NCBI GenBank assembly: GCA_030737835.1
Contig: CM060852.1
Location: 10,981,343 to 11,045,342 of the forward strand
From: Acorus gramineus
Taxonomy: Eukaryota > Streptophyta > Magnoliopsida > Acorales > Acoraceae
DNA: 64,000 bases
Reading direction: 5' to 3'
This document shows, one piece after another, positions 1 to 12,700 of the stretch; within the stretch, counting starts at the first letter, position 1, and each line of letters opens with the position of its first letter. A model generated the notes under the pieces. That model saw only the letters and a program-made list of their open reading frames with translations. It did no database searches and was not told the DNA's origin. The translations under genes and the position numbers were made by a program.

Positions 1-401
1 CGTTTGACGGATGGACTAAAAATCAAATAAGCGGTTGAATATAGGGACTTAAAAAAAATATAAAGAAAAGAGTGATCGATCCTTAAATAGTCATATTTCC
101 AGGAACTTAAAATTAAAAATGCCTTTTGTCCGAATGTTAATTTTTATTTTCTATTGAAGCATTTATTTAGCAATGAACGGTTAACCACGTTCAATCACGT
201 GCGCTATCCGTGCTAGTTTGGAACAAATTGAAAATTAGTAGTCGCACTTTCACTCACTCCTTTTTAGAAATTTTGAGGAAGGACAGTGTTCCCCTCATTG
301 ATTTGGTTCTGGACCCACGACTACAAAGTGTAACAGATCTGTAACAGATCTCGAGAGTGTGACCCAGACACACCAAAATGTAGCAGATCTGCTAGAACAC
401 A

Positions 402-424
402 TACATACATACATACATACATAC
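402..424. repeat. (ACAT)n microsatellite
   Basis: Six ACAT units. Confidence 0.9.
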
Positions 425-474
425 AACTCGGTTAGAGCTCTGACTCTTATCTTTCATAAGAGTGTAAGCTAGCC

Positions 475-905
475 CCAGTTTGGATGGAGAATAAGATCTA
501 AAATATATGGGAATTAGCCAGAATAACTTAAAAATAGGGGTTTAAAAGGCTAAAATAAATAAAAATATGTATTACAGAATTAACTAATATAAAGTAGTAT
601 ATGAATTCCAGTCAACCCTTAGAATTAAGTTATTTCAGGTTATTCAACTCAAAAACATATGTGGACCCACTTTCAAATAGTTATTTCATCACCTCTTATA
701 AATCAATTGTCATCATTTTTTTACATTTAATAAATCTTTATCGACACCTTATTTGTATTTTATCCAAACAACAAAAATTTTATTAATGCGTTTCCTAATG
801 AAAAAAATTTAAAACATACCAAAAACAAAAAATCACTATATCATTATTTTTATTAAAATAGTTATAAACTTCAAAATAACTTAATTCTTTTAATTAAAAA
901 AAAAA
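475..905 (+). mobile_element. Small DNA transposon (MITE), family A copy 1
   Basis: Starts CTAGCCCCAGTTTGGATGG and shares with copies 2 and 3 the blocks TATAAAGTAGTATATGAATTCC, GTGGACCCACTTTC and ATCACCTCTTATAAATCAA-like. No conserved coding. The right end is eroded into an A-rich run, so its limit is approximate. Confidence 0.55.
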
Positions 906-957
906 AGAGGATTACAGTCCTCTCACGGCGTCAGGTTTGGCCTCTTGTTGGCGCTAA

Positions 958-1765
958 GAGCATCTCCAATGGACATATTAGTTAACCAAGATATTAAAGT
1001 GTCATGTCAGCACTTTATCACTCAACTAGGCACTCATTTACTATATTATTATTTAGTTGGTTGTTGTTACTCTAATGGACTAGCTAAATAACTAGCGAAA
1101 ATAATAGTGGACCCACCTCTCCACCCATTCAAACCTCTTCACTCACCTAAAATAATATTTTTTTGAATCTTTTAAATGGTGGGGCCCACATTTGGTTGGT
1201 AAAAGTAATAGCCACATTTAACACTTCCCTTAACATATGACAGGCGGGGCCCACATTTACCTTACCCTTAACTGCTTAAGCCCCGTTTGTTTTGAGAATA
1301 AGCCCCTGGATAACCCCGAATAACATCATATAAGGGATAAAGGGTATTTGGAAACCCCGGATAACCCTTGATAAAGTATACTAGAATAAACTGGTATAAA
1401 GTGGTATATGGATTCCAACCAACCCCTGAAATTAAAGTTATCCGAGGTTATTCCGCTCAAAGAATATGTAGGCCCACTGTCAAATCAATTATCATCACCT
1501 CTTATAAATCAACTGTCAAATCAACTATCATTATTTTTTCACTTTTTATAAATCCTTATTCATATTTTATTCATATTTTACCAAAACAACAAAATATTTA
1601 TTCTTACGTTTACCAACGAAAATAATTCAAAACACAACCAAACACAAAATCACTTTATCCTTATTTATACTCACTTATGCTTAGATAAATATGTATCTAA
1701 AAATAAATCCTATTTTCGTTCCAAACGGGAGCTAACATTTTCATTGGGACACCATTTTTATATGT
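958..1765 (+). mobile_element. Small DNA transposon with GCATCTCCAATGG end, split by a nested MITE
   Basis: The left end AGCATCTCCAATGGACATATTAG (958-980) has an imperfect inverted counterpart (CATTTTCATTGGGACACC, 1736-1754) on the far side of the nested element. Such ends with TAA targets are usual for PIF/Harbinger (Tourist) MITEs. The body carries two copies of GGGGCCCACATTT (about 1181 and 1246). The right limit is approximate. Confidence 0.45.
1276..1733 (+). mobile_element. MITE, family A copy 2, nested in another MITE
   Basis: Ends read GCCCCGTTTGTTTTGAG and, inverted, GCTCCCGTTTGGAACGA; both sides show TAA, a 3-bp target duplication as in PIF/Harbinger elements. The body matches copy 1 (475-905) and, inverted, copy 3 (about 60235-60570), for example ATAAAGTGGTATATGGATTC. 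Confidence 0.65.
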
Positions 1766-1769
1766 TTTT

Positions 1770-3580
1770 TAAAAATCTGATATTACCTAGTGAGTTAACA
1801 TGTTCTAAGGGTAAATAATATCTGAGATCCGCACATTCAACCATAGACAAAATAACCACCAGTCAAATTTTTAACCCACAATCTTTCTGTTAAAAAAACA
1901 GTTAATCCCACCACCTCCCTTTCCCACTCCTTTCCACGGAGACGACGACGGCGGCGCTAACGGCGGAGGGAGTCGAGGGCGGTGCAGTAGGGGAGGAAGA
2001 CAGCGGAGGAGGTGGTGGTGGAATTGCAGGTGGTGAGTTTAATAGAGTAGTGGGGACATAAAAATAAGTCGGGGAGTATCTGTTCCCTTTTTATACGTTG
2101 ATAGAATATCCAATCCAACATGTATTTCTTTGTGCACTTTTGGGTGACAATGAATGAATATTATAAACGAAAAAAAATGAACGATTACCATTTTTAAATG
2201 AGGGTTCCTGATCTGTTTTTATTTTTTTAGTGCTCCTAAATAATTTTTTATTTGACAAGTAAAATCTTATATGTGAAGGGGAATATCACGATTGAGGAGA
2301 AATCTTTGGTGTAGATTATTGATTTTGTTTGTTTTGTTTTCTTGGTAGACTCATTCTCTATTTTTTAGTGTTTTGGGCATATTTGCTTTGATTTTGAAAT
2401 AAAATTAGAACGCATGCCTACTATTTAATAAAAAAATATACATGTATAAACGTGCCTAATTAAATTAATCACCCGTGTTATATACATGTCACATATACAT
2501 GTAGGAAAATGATTTTCGGCCCCCATGCATCCTCATTTGCTGTCTCCCTTGTTTTTCTTTTTAAATTATACTCTCTCATTGAAATACATATTGTTATATA
2601 AAATAAAATATATACTACAGTACAATTACATAATTTTTTCTTTTTTAAAAATAAATTTTTTTACTCTTTTGTATATAATAGTACAGTATACATTGCGACA
2701 TTATACTATCATAGTATCATAGTATATGAGATTAAAAAATAGATTAAGTGTATCACTGCTCTTACATATATAGTTTAATCACATGGTGAGGAAATTTGGA
2801 TGGCGTTTAAGACCACTTTTTTTTTATTAATGGTTAGAATTTTACTTTCATCACAGTTTGCCATAGATTTGGCCCATGAGTTGGTTTTGACTCAAGTTGA
2901 GATTAAATACATCCAACCTCAATATACTCGATGATGAGAGATGGATACTCTTATCGATAATTAATGAGGATGATGAGTAGCATTTTTAACATGTAAATTT
3001 GTGACATCTTTGACCACTCATTAATTCCACATCCGGGACAACTTTAACGGGTTAGCATTTTATCGACTTAGATCTCAATCATAATAAATTAATAAAAATA
3101 GTAAAAACAGAAATCATTATAACTAAATTTAAAGAATCTTAAAAGATCTTTGAAATTAATAGAAATCAAATATGAGTTGTTATGACAAAGATACGCAAAA
3201 TTGTCATTTTAAGGACTTGAAAATAGAAAAAAATGAAAAAATAAATGCGCATTGTAGTATAGCGTAGCGATAACTTTTGAAGATCTCCTCGATATCTAGC
3301 TCTAATATACGCCTTTTATTTCTAGCCGGTTTTTCTGCAAATACTTGAAAATCTCAAAGTAGACCCTATCGGGTTCATCACTCCCGAAACGCGTCGACCA
3401 CCCGGTCTACATCTCTCTCTCTCTCACACATATTAATAACATATAAATTTATATTTGGAGCTAAAGAATAAGATAATGAAGATTCATTGGCATTGTTACG
3501 GTGAAGCTCCCTTGTTTCAAAAAGACAAATCAGAATCACTACAGTGTTTAAAGCAAAACCAACTTCTGCAAAATATTAAT
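1770..3580. other. Intergenic region with a GC-rich patch
   Basis: A GC-rich, GGA/GGC-repeat patch at 1935-2040 (GACGACGACGGCGGCGCTAA) looks like the edge of a gene leader, but no coding frame follows. The rest is AT-rich; repeat C copy 1 lies at 3085-3230. Confidence 0.45.
3085..3230. repeat. Interspersed repeat C, partial copy 1
   Basis: AATTAATAAAAATAGTAAAAA, TAGAAATCAAATATGAG and TTAAGGACTTGAAAAT recur in order in copies 2 and 3. Confidence 0.4.
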
Positions 3581-3592
3581 ACGGCCTGAAAC

Positions 3593-4349
3593 TAGGCCTA
3601 TCAACGGGTCAAGTCTGGGTCAGGTCGGCGTGGACCTGGACCCGACCTCTTTGATTGTCGGGTCCTTTGAGTCAGGTCCATATCAGGTCTCTGGTCGGAT
3701 CGGGTCGACTCATTAACAAGTTCAGGCAGAACAAAGAGAAGTTCAGAAACTTTTTAAGGGCCTACAATGGCTTTATTTTTTTTCAGGTCGGGGTGGACCT
3801 GGACCCGACCCGTTTGATTGTCGGGTCCTTCGGGTCGGGTCTATATCGGGTCTCGGGTCAGGTCGGGTCGACCTATTAACAAGTTCAGGCCATACAAAGA
3901 GAAATTCAAAAACTTTTTAAGAGCCTACAATGGCTTCATTTTTTTTTCTTTTTAATAGAGTCTAATGTATTATAAATAATTGTTCACTATTTTAATTTTT
4001 AAATATTTTATGAGAAAACATTTGGACTACGTTTTGGATTATTATGTTTTTATGTGAAATCAAAATGTTGTAAAAATATTTCAAATGTTTAAAATTTTAA
4101 ATGATTATTCAATATTTAGTTATAAATGTTTGGTTGAATCATGAGTATTAGGTTGGATCATAAATAAAGAAAAATTACATATTCTTTGGGTTGAGTCAAT
4201 CGAATTCAACGGATCCATAGGATCAGGTCGTGGTGGACCTAGACCCGACCCGTTTTGATTGTCGGGGCTTTCAGATCGAGTATTTACGTCTTTTATCGAA
4301 TCAGATCCAAATCGGATCCGGATCGACCCATGACCCGTTCACAGGCCTA
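3593..4349. mobile_element. hAT-like non-autonomous DNA transposon
   Basis: 757-bp element. The left end TAGGCCTATCAACGGGTCA and the right end (reverse complement TAGGCCTGTGAACGGGTCA) form terminal inverted repeats of about 19 bp with two mismatches. Flanks are CCTGAAAC (3585-3592) and CGTGAAAC (4350-4357), an 8-bp target duplication with one mismatch, the size made by hAT transposases. Inside is a tandem pair of about 168-bp units (3615-3783 and 3784-3950) rich in GGTCGGGT/GACCCGACC and a third partial copy (about 4223-4345). No transposase. It sits just beyond the 3' end of SCPL copy 1, where similarity to the flank of copy 2 stops. Confidence 0.75.
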
Positions 4350-4496
4350 CGTGAAACTAATCATGCCTCTTTGCATTTTAAAACAAAACCCAAATTCATC
4401 CAAGGCTGATGATTCTTAAAAAAAATCTGTATAATTTATGATGATGTGCTCAAGAAACCAAACACTTCATACCTCAAACTGTCTAGAACAGCTGAA

Positions 4497-7400
4497 TTAC
4501 AGAGGCTTGTAAGCGATCCACCTCTCAAACATATTATAACACTCCTTTGGCCTGCGCTCTGGCGATGTGTGCCCCCCACCCTATGAATTCAAGATCTGCT
4601 AGCTTTTAAAGATTGAAACCGCTCAAAAAAGACTTACAAATTTAGAGTTCGCAACCATGCAGTGCATTTGATGAATGTGAGTTGCTTACCTTTACTAGTG
4701 CAAAGGTCAAGTTGTTGGCATATGACCTAGTGTAACTATTTTGAAAAAAGAAAAGAAAATTAAAATTAAGTTAGATTAACTCCCTTGTGAGGTGAATTCA
4801 TTGGGAAAAAAAAAAAGTGATATAATGATCTCACCCTGCAACTTGGCCATCCACAGACCAAGGCCTCCAGTCATCGACTATTGGAAAATTGAGGGTTTTT
4901 ATCCATGCTTGTGTTCCCACATGAGGGACATCCAAATCATGATCACCACTATTCAAGAACAAGAAATATATGCCATAACAGGAATGGAAATTATGGAGCA
5001 ATCAGTATGTATTCACATAGAATTCTGAATGTGGAAAATTAAGCTCACCTGTACACCAGAGCCCGAAAACCTCCAGTCGTGAGGATGTGATGATATGGAA
5101 TACTGCTTGGAATGTCTTGGACATATGGTACATCAAAGTCACACCTTACCCACTCTTCAACTGTGTCCTGTATTATTATAAGCACAATATTTGTTAACTT
5201 ATGAAACAAATTTAAGTATTCAACGACAATGTTGGGAGTTTCGTTATTGATACCAACAATACCCAAAGATACTGAATATAACATCATAAAAATGGATGAG
5301 TTCCACCAAAAAAAAATTGCAGTTACATACCATTTGAATATGAAGAGCCTCTCTAACTGTATCATTGTTTGCCCAATAGTTTGATAACATGAAACCATAG
5401 CTCTGCAGATAAATATCATTGTCTGTAAATATTTCTGTTTAAAAATCGTCAATTCTAAATGGATTTTGGTTGTTAATGTGTTTAAAAGTCAGAACTGTTT
5501 TATATAAAAAAAAAAAAAGGTTGGTTGAAAGTAACTTTTATTAAAAAAATCAGTTACTAATAGCTGTTGAGAATTTGAATTTTCAAATGGGGCCATAAAG
5601 CATTACCCGACATTTGATGTCAGGAAGTAAGAGTGGTGGCATAAGCTCTAAAGATTGATCCACCAGATGTCTCATCTGTCTTGGGTGGGGGAGAAATGTC
5701 TCACATTTTGGCTCCAAAATATGACTTTTACTTAATCCTGAGATGCACTAATTAACAACAACATGTCAGTTCTTCCTCCTAGCAGAATTGAAGAGAGATG
5801 AGATTAATGAGATCAATTGTTGAAGTAGAACACCTCCTTTATAGCCCCAACATCCCTCACACATTCTGCATTCTTCGGCTTCGCATACTGTTCTCCTCTG
5901 CAGCTCTTCTTAGCTGACTAAAGGATCACAAACAAGTGAGTTTTTTTTTTTATTATTAACATTTATTTGTCACAATATGGATATACATTATACCATGTAT
6001 AGCTCTTCGGATATAAGTCCCATTCCAAAGGAGTAAGGGACAAACGAGTTGTCATCAAACTTTGCATCTGTAAATGGATTTCCAGCCACATAACCCTGAG
6101 ATATTCATCAATAATTAATGCTATTAATTAGCACCCAAGATGGAAATACTAAATAAATAGGCATAGTCTGACTAGAGCGACGCATGATAAATCTTACGAG
6201 GGACTATAAAATAATTTTGTGAAAAATGTTACACCCAGTACATTTTACGGTCCAAAACACAATCCACTCATGTTTTTATTTTTTATTAAAATCATATATC
6301 ACATCTAATATCTAATGAAATATATACTTTTATAAAATGTAAAATATATACTTTAATGAATTGAATGATATTATTTATAAAAAATATAAGGTATATACTT
6401 CGTAATAGTAAGTTAAAGGGGCTAGACTATAAAAAGGACTAAATATAACATCTCTCTCTCTCTAATTTTATTGATGAAAATTTGTGTATATAGTTGCATA
6501 GAATCCTTATTAAATTGACTAAAAAAAATCTAAACTACCTAAATCACAACCAACTATATCTAAATAATCAATCCATCCACAAATCATCTTATCCTAGCAT
6601 CCTTAAAACATAACTAAGACTACTAACAAACAAAATAAAGAAATAAAACATAAATTGTATCCCATATGCTGCATCACTATCTCACCAAATCAAATTAGTA
6701 TGCAATGTGATAGAGAACAAACATTTTTAAGTGTATACCTTAAGATTGAGGAGTGGTTGTTTTCCAGCTTCAATATCCGGCATGACATATAAAGTTCAAG
6801 GAAGCTTGTCAATGTACTTGAAGAGGCAAGGCTTGCTATTCTAAATGATTTCAATTGTCTGAATTTGAATGCATGGCATAACTTCTCTATTGAATTCCCA
6901 TAAACTAGAACTAGTTGTAACACAAGGATTACCTTTCACAATTTCAAGTGTAATGATGGGAGAAATCTTTCCAGAATATGAATCACCGCCGATGTAGAGA
7001 GGATTCGAAAAGAATTGTGGGTGATCATCCAGCCACTTTAAAGAACAAAAATTGTCCGAGGAGGAAACATTTCACATAATTAAGCTTTGCCTATTAAAAA
7101 TTTCAATAACTCAAATTTTATTCAGGGGATCCCACATTTTGAGTGCCACTAAATCTATATATACTTTCTCTTTCTCTTTGTGTGTTTTGTAGTTTTATTT
7201 GTTTGTCACTATTTTATTTATTTATTTTATTTTTTATTTATAAAGAACTAAATCAAATTGAGTTATTTAAATTTTTATTTCAATTTAATATTTTTTGTTG
7301 TTCCTTTTACGTTTATTTTTATATTCTTTTATTTTCTGTTCTTTATTTATTTTTATCAGGATTTTTATTTCAAAACTATTATATCTTATTTTTAAATTAT

Positions 7401-8546
7401 CCATATTTTCTTGGTTGTTCTTTTTTTCTTACCATGATTTTATTTTACATATATATTATTTGAAAATAAAAATCAGATTCGGACATATGTTTATTTCTCT
7501 TCTTTTTTTTCTTTTTTCAGTTCTTGGTCATTCCTTTTTCCATTAGTTTTTATCTTATTTTATGTTATGTTTGTTATACATATGTGTTATTGTATTTTTT
7601 AATTTTTATTTATAATTCTTTCTTCTTATTTTATTAGGATTGATATTTGTTTTTATCAAGATTATTTACATCAAAAATAAAAATTATTTAAAATAGAAAC
7701 AAAAAAAATCATGTGACATGGCCCCAACTCTCCATACTAATATTGTCTAAGGCTTTATACCTTTCTGATGAATTTGGCAACTTGTTTGGTTGATTTAACA
7801 TCCCCACCATAGTAGACCTCGGATCCCCTTGCAAATGAGAATCCAGTTCCGATCGGGGTATCGATGAAAAGAATGTTTGATACCTTAAACAAAAGTAGAT
7901 GAAATTATGTGATACAATCACCTACTAAAATGAGACAAATCTTATGATAATTAATGAAGTCTTGAGAAGAAGCAAATGAAACCTTTGTCCATGAATAAGG
8001 ATGCAAAACCAAAGTAAGTAATTCCCCTTTATATTCCTTGACATCAAAACGCAGAGGACCTAAGTAGCATCATATCAATTTCATTGAATATGTGATCAAT
8101 GAAAGACAGATAAAAATAAAAAAGAAAAATAAAAGAAAGAGTGCCCACCAATCTCAAAAGCCACGCCAGAGATAACAGAGCAACCAGGGCCGCCAGACAT
8201 CCACACAAGGAGAGGATCCTCATCAGGGCTTCTCTCAGACTTTATGAAGTAGTAGAAAAGCTGCGCATCCCTCTCTTCATCCACTCTTATGTACCTGAAC
8301 GTACCCAACATGCACACAAACATGTCTTCAATTCATTATACATTTCACTTCAACAACACCTCCAAATACAACCCAAATCAGAGAGATAAAGAGAGGGGAC
8401 CCAGTCTCCAAATGGAAGGGGAGAGGACCATCAAAGCCAGGGAGGGTCCTCACAATCCAAGAAGAGGTGGAAAGAGAGAGAGACACACTTGAGATGAAGA
8501 TCAGTAGTGCAAGTAGAAGAGATGGACCTCCACCCAGGCTACCCAT
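4497..8546 (-). CDS. Serine carboxypeptidase-like protein, acyltransferase type (tandem copy 1)
   Basis: Fourteen exons can be joined in one frame (minus strand, 5' to 3'): 8546-8401, 8294-8149, 8059-7983, 7883-7761, 7035-6933, about 6767-6739, 6095-5994, 5917-5834, 5747-5607, 5402-5331, 5167-5049, 4948-4835, 4735-4690, 4580-4497. They give about 461 aa, the usual SCPL length. Visible features are a hydrophobic signal peptide (residues 1 to about 27), the oxyanion-hole motif GGPGCS, the nucleophile motif GDSYSG (Ser183), SGDHD with the presumed catalytic Asp385 followed by VP, and GGGHTSPE (His438). The DSYSG form rather than ESYAG is typical of plant SCPL acyltransferases (clade IA), which use 1-O-glucose esters as acyl donors in the vacuole; the substrate cannot be told. 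Exon 6 lacks the acceptor AG used by copy 2 (CCGG instead of CCAG); the next AG, 9 nt downstream, keeps the frame. The start is the first ATG before the signal peptide. Confidence 0.88.
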
Positions 8547-9717
8547 TCTTCTCTTTGATTCTTCTTCACAAACACTCTGTTTCTTTGGTGATGGAAGAGA
8601 CGAGAAAAGTAGCCAAGTTTCGTTCACGAGAGGTTCAGATGTCCCAGTTGGAAGTCGTTGATATTGTTCGTGTTCGATCTTTAATTTGTGGTCATGGTAC
8701 GCAACCAAAGCAGGTGAGCAGTTCTATGAGAGCGACATTTCACACGGACATGACTGACACTTTTGTTGTGATTTCTATAGACGCCAACCGGTATATGAAA
8801 TACACACGGAGTCCGAATCCAATCAGAATTTGCTTCGATCAATTCCATCAACATCCAATTACACAACTTATAAATCAAATTATAAAATTTATAAATCGAA
8901 TCAATCCCATCAGCATCGAATCATACAGTCTATAAATCGAATTACAATTTATGAATCGAAACTGTACAGCTAATTGTTTGATACATGTTCAATTCTCCTA
9001 TTTTATATAAGTCTATCGACAAGTCAGGTCTGGACTGGGTATACATACTTATTGAAAAAAGTACATTCAATCTGACAACAAAATTTTAATCTTTTCACTA
9101 TTATTGTAAATTGCATAGGGTAAGTGGAAGGAAACAATTCCAATAATCATTATATATTCAAATTTAAACTAATAAAACGCTTCCAAATTTATTTTTTTTA
9201 TCTCCGTCTCCTACTTCCAAGTTCCACTTCGAGCATCCAAATTGTACCTGTCAAAGAAAAAATTAAAATGGAATTACGAGACATGTAGTTAAGTGATGGT
9301 TGGAAAAGGAAATTCATTGTCATGAAAAAATAAGTGAAAATCAAGGATGGAACACGAAAAAAAGATTAAAGAAAAGCTTGCACTCTTTTTTTTTTTTTAA
9401 TAAAATAATATATATCATCTTCTAAGATGACTTTTATAAAAAGAAAAAAGAATTTTAAATATATATTTCAATAAATTATATAGATTTATTTATAAACTGT
9501 ATAAAAAAAATTTATTGAGATATATACCCCATTACAGGTACTACAAATAGTTAACAAAGTATATGGGATTAAACTGATCGTGCATGCCTCTTTGCATTTT
9601 AAAACAAAACCCAACTATTTCCAAGGCTGAATATTGATCAAATCTGTATAAATGATGATGGTGTGCTCAAGAAACCACACACTTCATACCTCAAACTGTC
9701 TATCTAGATCTGCTGAG
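8547..9717. other. Spacer between the SCPL tandem copies
   Basis: Promoter side of copy 1 and 3' side of copy 2. Contains a degenerate tandem of ATAAATCGAAT/ATCGAATC units (about 8860-8960). Similarity to the flanks of the partner copy covers only about 100 bp at each end. No gene. Confidence 0.5.
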
Positions 9718-12700
9718 TTAGAGGGGCTTGTGAAAGATCCACCTCTCAAACATATTATAACTCTCTTTCGGCCTGTGCTCTGGCGCTATGTGCCCCGCAC
9801 CCTGTCAACACACACACATTACATATATGAGATATCTCCTACGAATTCTAGATTTGCTCGCTGTCAAAGAATGAAACCACTAAAAAAAGTCTAACAAATT
9901 TAGACTTCACAATCATGGAGTGCATTTGATGAATTTGAATTGCTTACCTTCACTAGTGCAAATGTCAAGTTGTTGGCAAATGACCTAGTGTATCTGTTTT
10001 GAACAAAAACATATTTTGAATTAGGTGAATTCATGAAAAATTACATTCTATGTGATATAATGATCTCTCTAACCCTGCAACTTGGCCATCCACAGACCAA
10101 GGCCTCCAGTCATCGACGATTGAAAAATTAAGGGTTTTTATCCATGCTTGTGTTCCCACATGACTGAGAGACAGATCGTGATCACCACTATTCAAGAACA
10201 AGAAAGTAATAACATGAGCGATTAGTATGTATTCACATTGAATTCTGAATGTGGAAAATTAAACTCACCTGTACACCAAAGCGCGATAACCTCTAGTCGT
10301 GAGGATGTGATGATATGGAATACTGCTTGAAATGTCTTGGACATATGGTACATCATAGTCACACCTTACCCACTCTTCAACTGTGTTCTGTATTATTATA
10401 AGCACACAATATTTGTTAACTTCTTAAACAAATTTAAGTATTCAACTACAATGTTAGGAGTTTCGTTGTTGATACCAACAGCACCCAAAGATACTGTATA
10501 TAACATCATAAACATGGATAAGTTCTACCAAAAACAAATTGCACATACATACCATTTGAATACGAAGAGCCTCTCTAACTGTATCATTGTTTGCCCAATA
10601 GTTTGATAACATGAAACCATAGCTCTGCAGATACACATCATTGTTTCAAAATATTTCTGTTTAAAAATAGTCAATTCTAAATGGAATTTGGTTGTTAGGT
10701 GTTAAAAGTAAAAAAAAACAGTTTTATAAAAAAGAAAAAATCAGTTAAGAATAGCTTTTGAGAATTGCAATTTTCAAATGGAGCCATAAAGCATTACCCG
10801 ACATTTGATGTCAGGAATTAAGAGTGGTGGCATAAGCTCTAAAGATTGATCCACCAGATGTCTCATCTGTCTTGGGTGGGGGAGAAATATCTCACATTTT
10901 GGCTCCAAAATATGAGCTTGATTCAATCCTGAGATGCACTGGTTAACGACAACATGTCATTCTTCCTTCAAGCAGAATTGAAGAGAGATGAGATTAGTGA
11001 GATCAATTGTTGAAGTAGAACACCTCGTTTATAGCCCCAACATCCCTCGCACATTCTGCATTTTTCGGCTTCGCATACTCTCCTCCTCTGCAGCTCTTCT
11101 TAGCTGCCTAAAGGATCACAAACAAGTGATTTTTTTTTTCTTAACATTTGTTTGTCACAATATGGATATACAATATGGATATACATTATACCATGTATAG
11201 TTCTTTGGATATAAGTCCCATTCCAAAGGAGTAAGGGACAAACGAGTTGTCATCAAACCTTGCTTCTGTAATTGGATTTCCAATCACATAACCCTGAGAT
11301 ATTCATCAAAAACTAATGGTATTAATTAGCACCCAAGATGGAAATACTAAATAAACAGGCATAGTCTCTTACTAGAGCGACGCATGAATAACAAGATGAA
11401 GATGACAGACTCCGTAGAAATAAATCTTACGAGGGACTATAAAATAATTTTGTAAAAAATGTTATACTCTGTACATTTTACAGTCCAAAACACAATCCAC
11501 ACATTTTTTTATTTTTATTAAAATCATATATCACATCTAATATCTAACGAAGTATATACATTTATAAAATGTAAAATATATACTCTAATGAATTGAATGA
11601 CATCATTTATAGAAAATATAAGGTATACAGGTATTTCGTAATATTAAGTTAAGGGGACTAGACTGTAAAAAAGATTAGGGTCCGTTTAAAAACATAGATT
11701 GAAAAGTAACTTTTGGAAGAAAGCTGTTTTTTAAGATGATTTTGACCTTGACTTTTATTGGGATATTTTTTTTTAATTAAAGAATCAATATTTGAAAGCA
11801 GTTTATGTTTGGCAAAGAAAACTGCTTTTCAATTCAAAAAAGCGATTCCGACAAAAAAAACGTTGTTTTTGAGCTTTTCAAAACACAGATTTCGACAGAA
11901 AAATTAAAAGGAATCCAACTTTCGATTCTTCAAAAAGCTGCCACATTTGACTGCACGATTTTAGCTTTTCAAAAAACAGAATCACACCCAAGCGTGCAAC
12001 CAAACGAGGCCTAAGTGTAACATCTCTCTGATTTTATTGATGAAAATTTGTGTATATAGTTACATAGAACCCTTATTAAATTGACTAAAAAAAATCTAAA
12101 CAACCTAAATCACAACCAACTCTATCTAAACAACCAATCCATCCACAAATCATCTTATCCTAACATCCTTAATTAAAACATAACTAAGACTACTAACAAA
12201 CAAAATAAAGAAATAAAACAGAAATTGCATCCCATATGCTGCATCACAATCTCACCAAATCAAATTAGTATGCAATGTGATGGAGAAAAATGTCAACATT
12301 TTTAAGTGTGTACCTTAAGATTGAGGAGTGGTTGTTTTCCAGCTTCAATATCTGGCATGATATATAAAGTTCAAGGAAGCTTGTCAATCTACTTGAAGAG
12401 GCAAGGCTTGCTATTCGAAATGATTTCAATTGTCTGAATTTGAATGCATGGCATAACTTTTCTATTGAATTCCCATAAACTAGAACTAGTTGTAAGACAA
12501 GGATTACCTTTCACTATTTCATGTGTAATGACGGGAACAACCTTTCCACCGTATGAATCCCCGCCGATATAGAGAGGATTTGAAAGGAATTGTGGGTGAT
12601 CATCCAGCCACTTTAAAGAACAAATTGTCCAAGGAGGAAACATTTCACATAAGCTTGCCCACATTTTCAGTGCCCCAAATCTATATTTTCTTTGTGAGCT

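Noticed and set aside
7143-7546. Phe/Leu-rich frames resembling membrane proteins
   Set aside because: T-rich intron 4 of SCPL copy 1; poly-T DNA gives Phe/Leu/Ile codons by chance.
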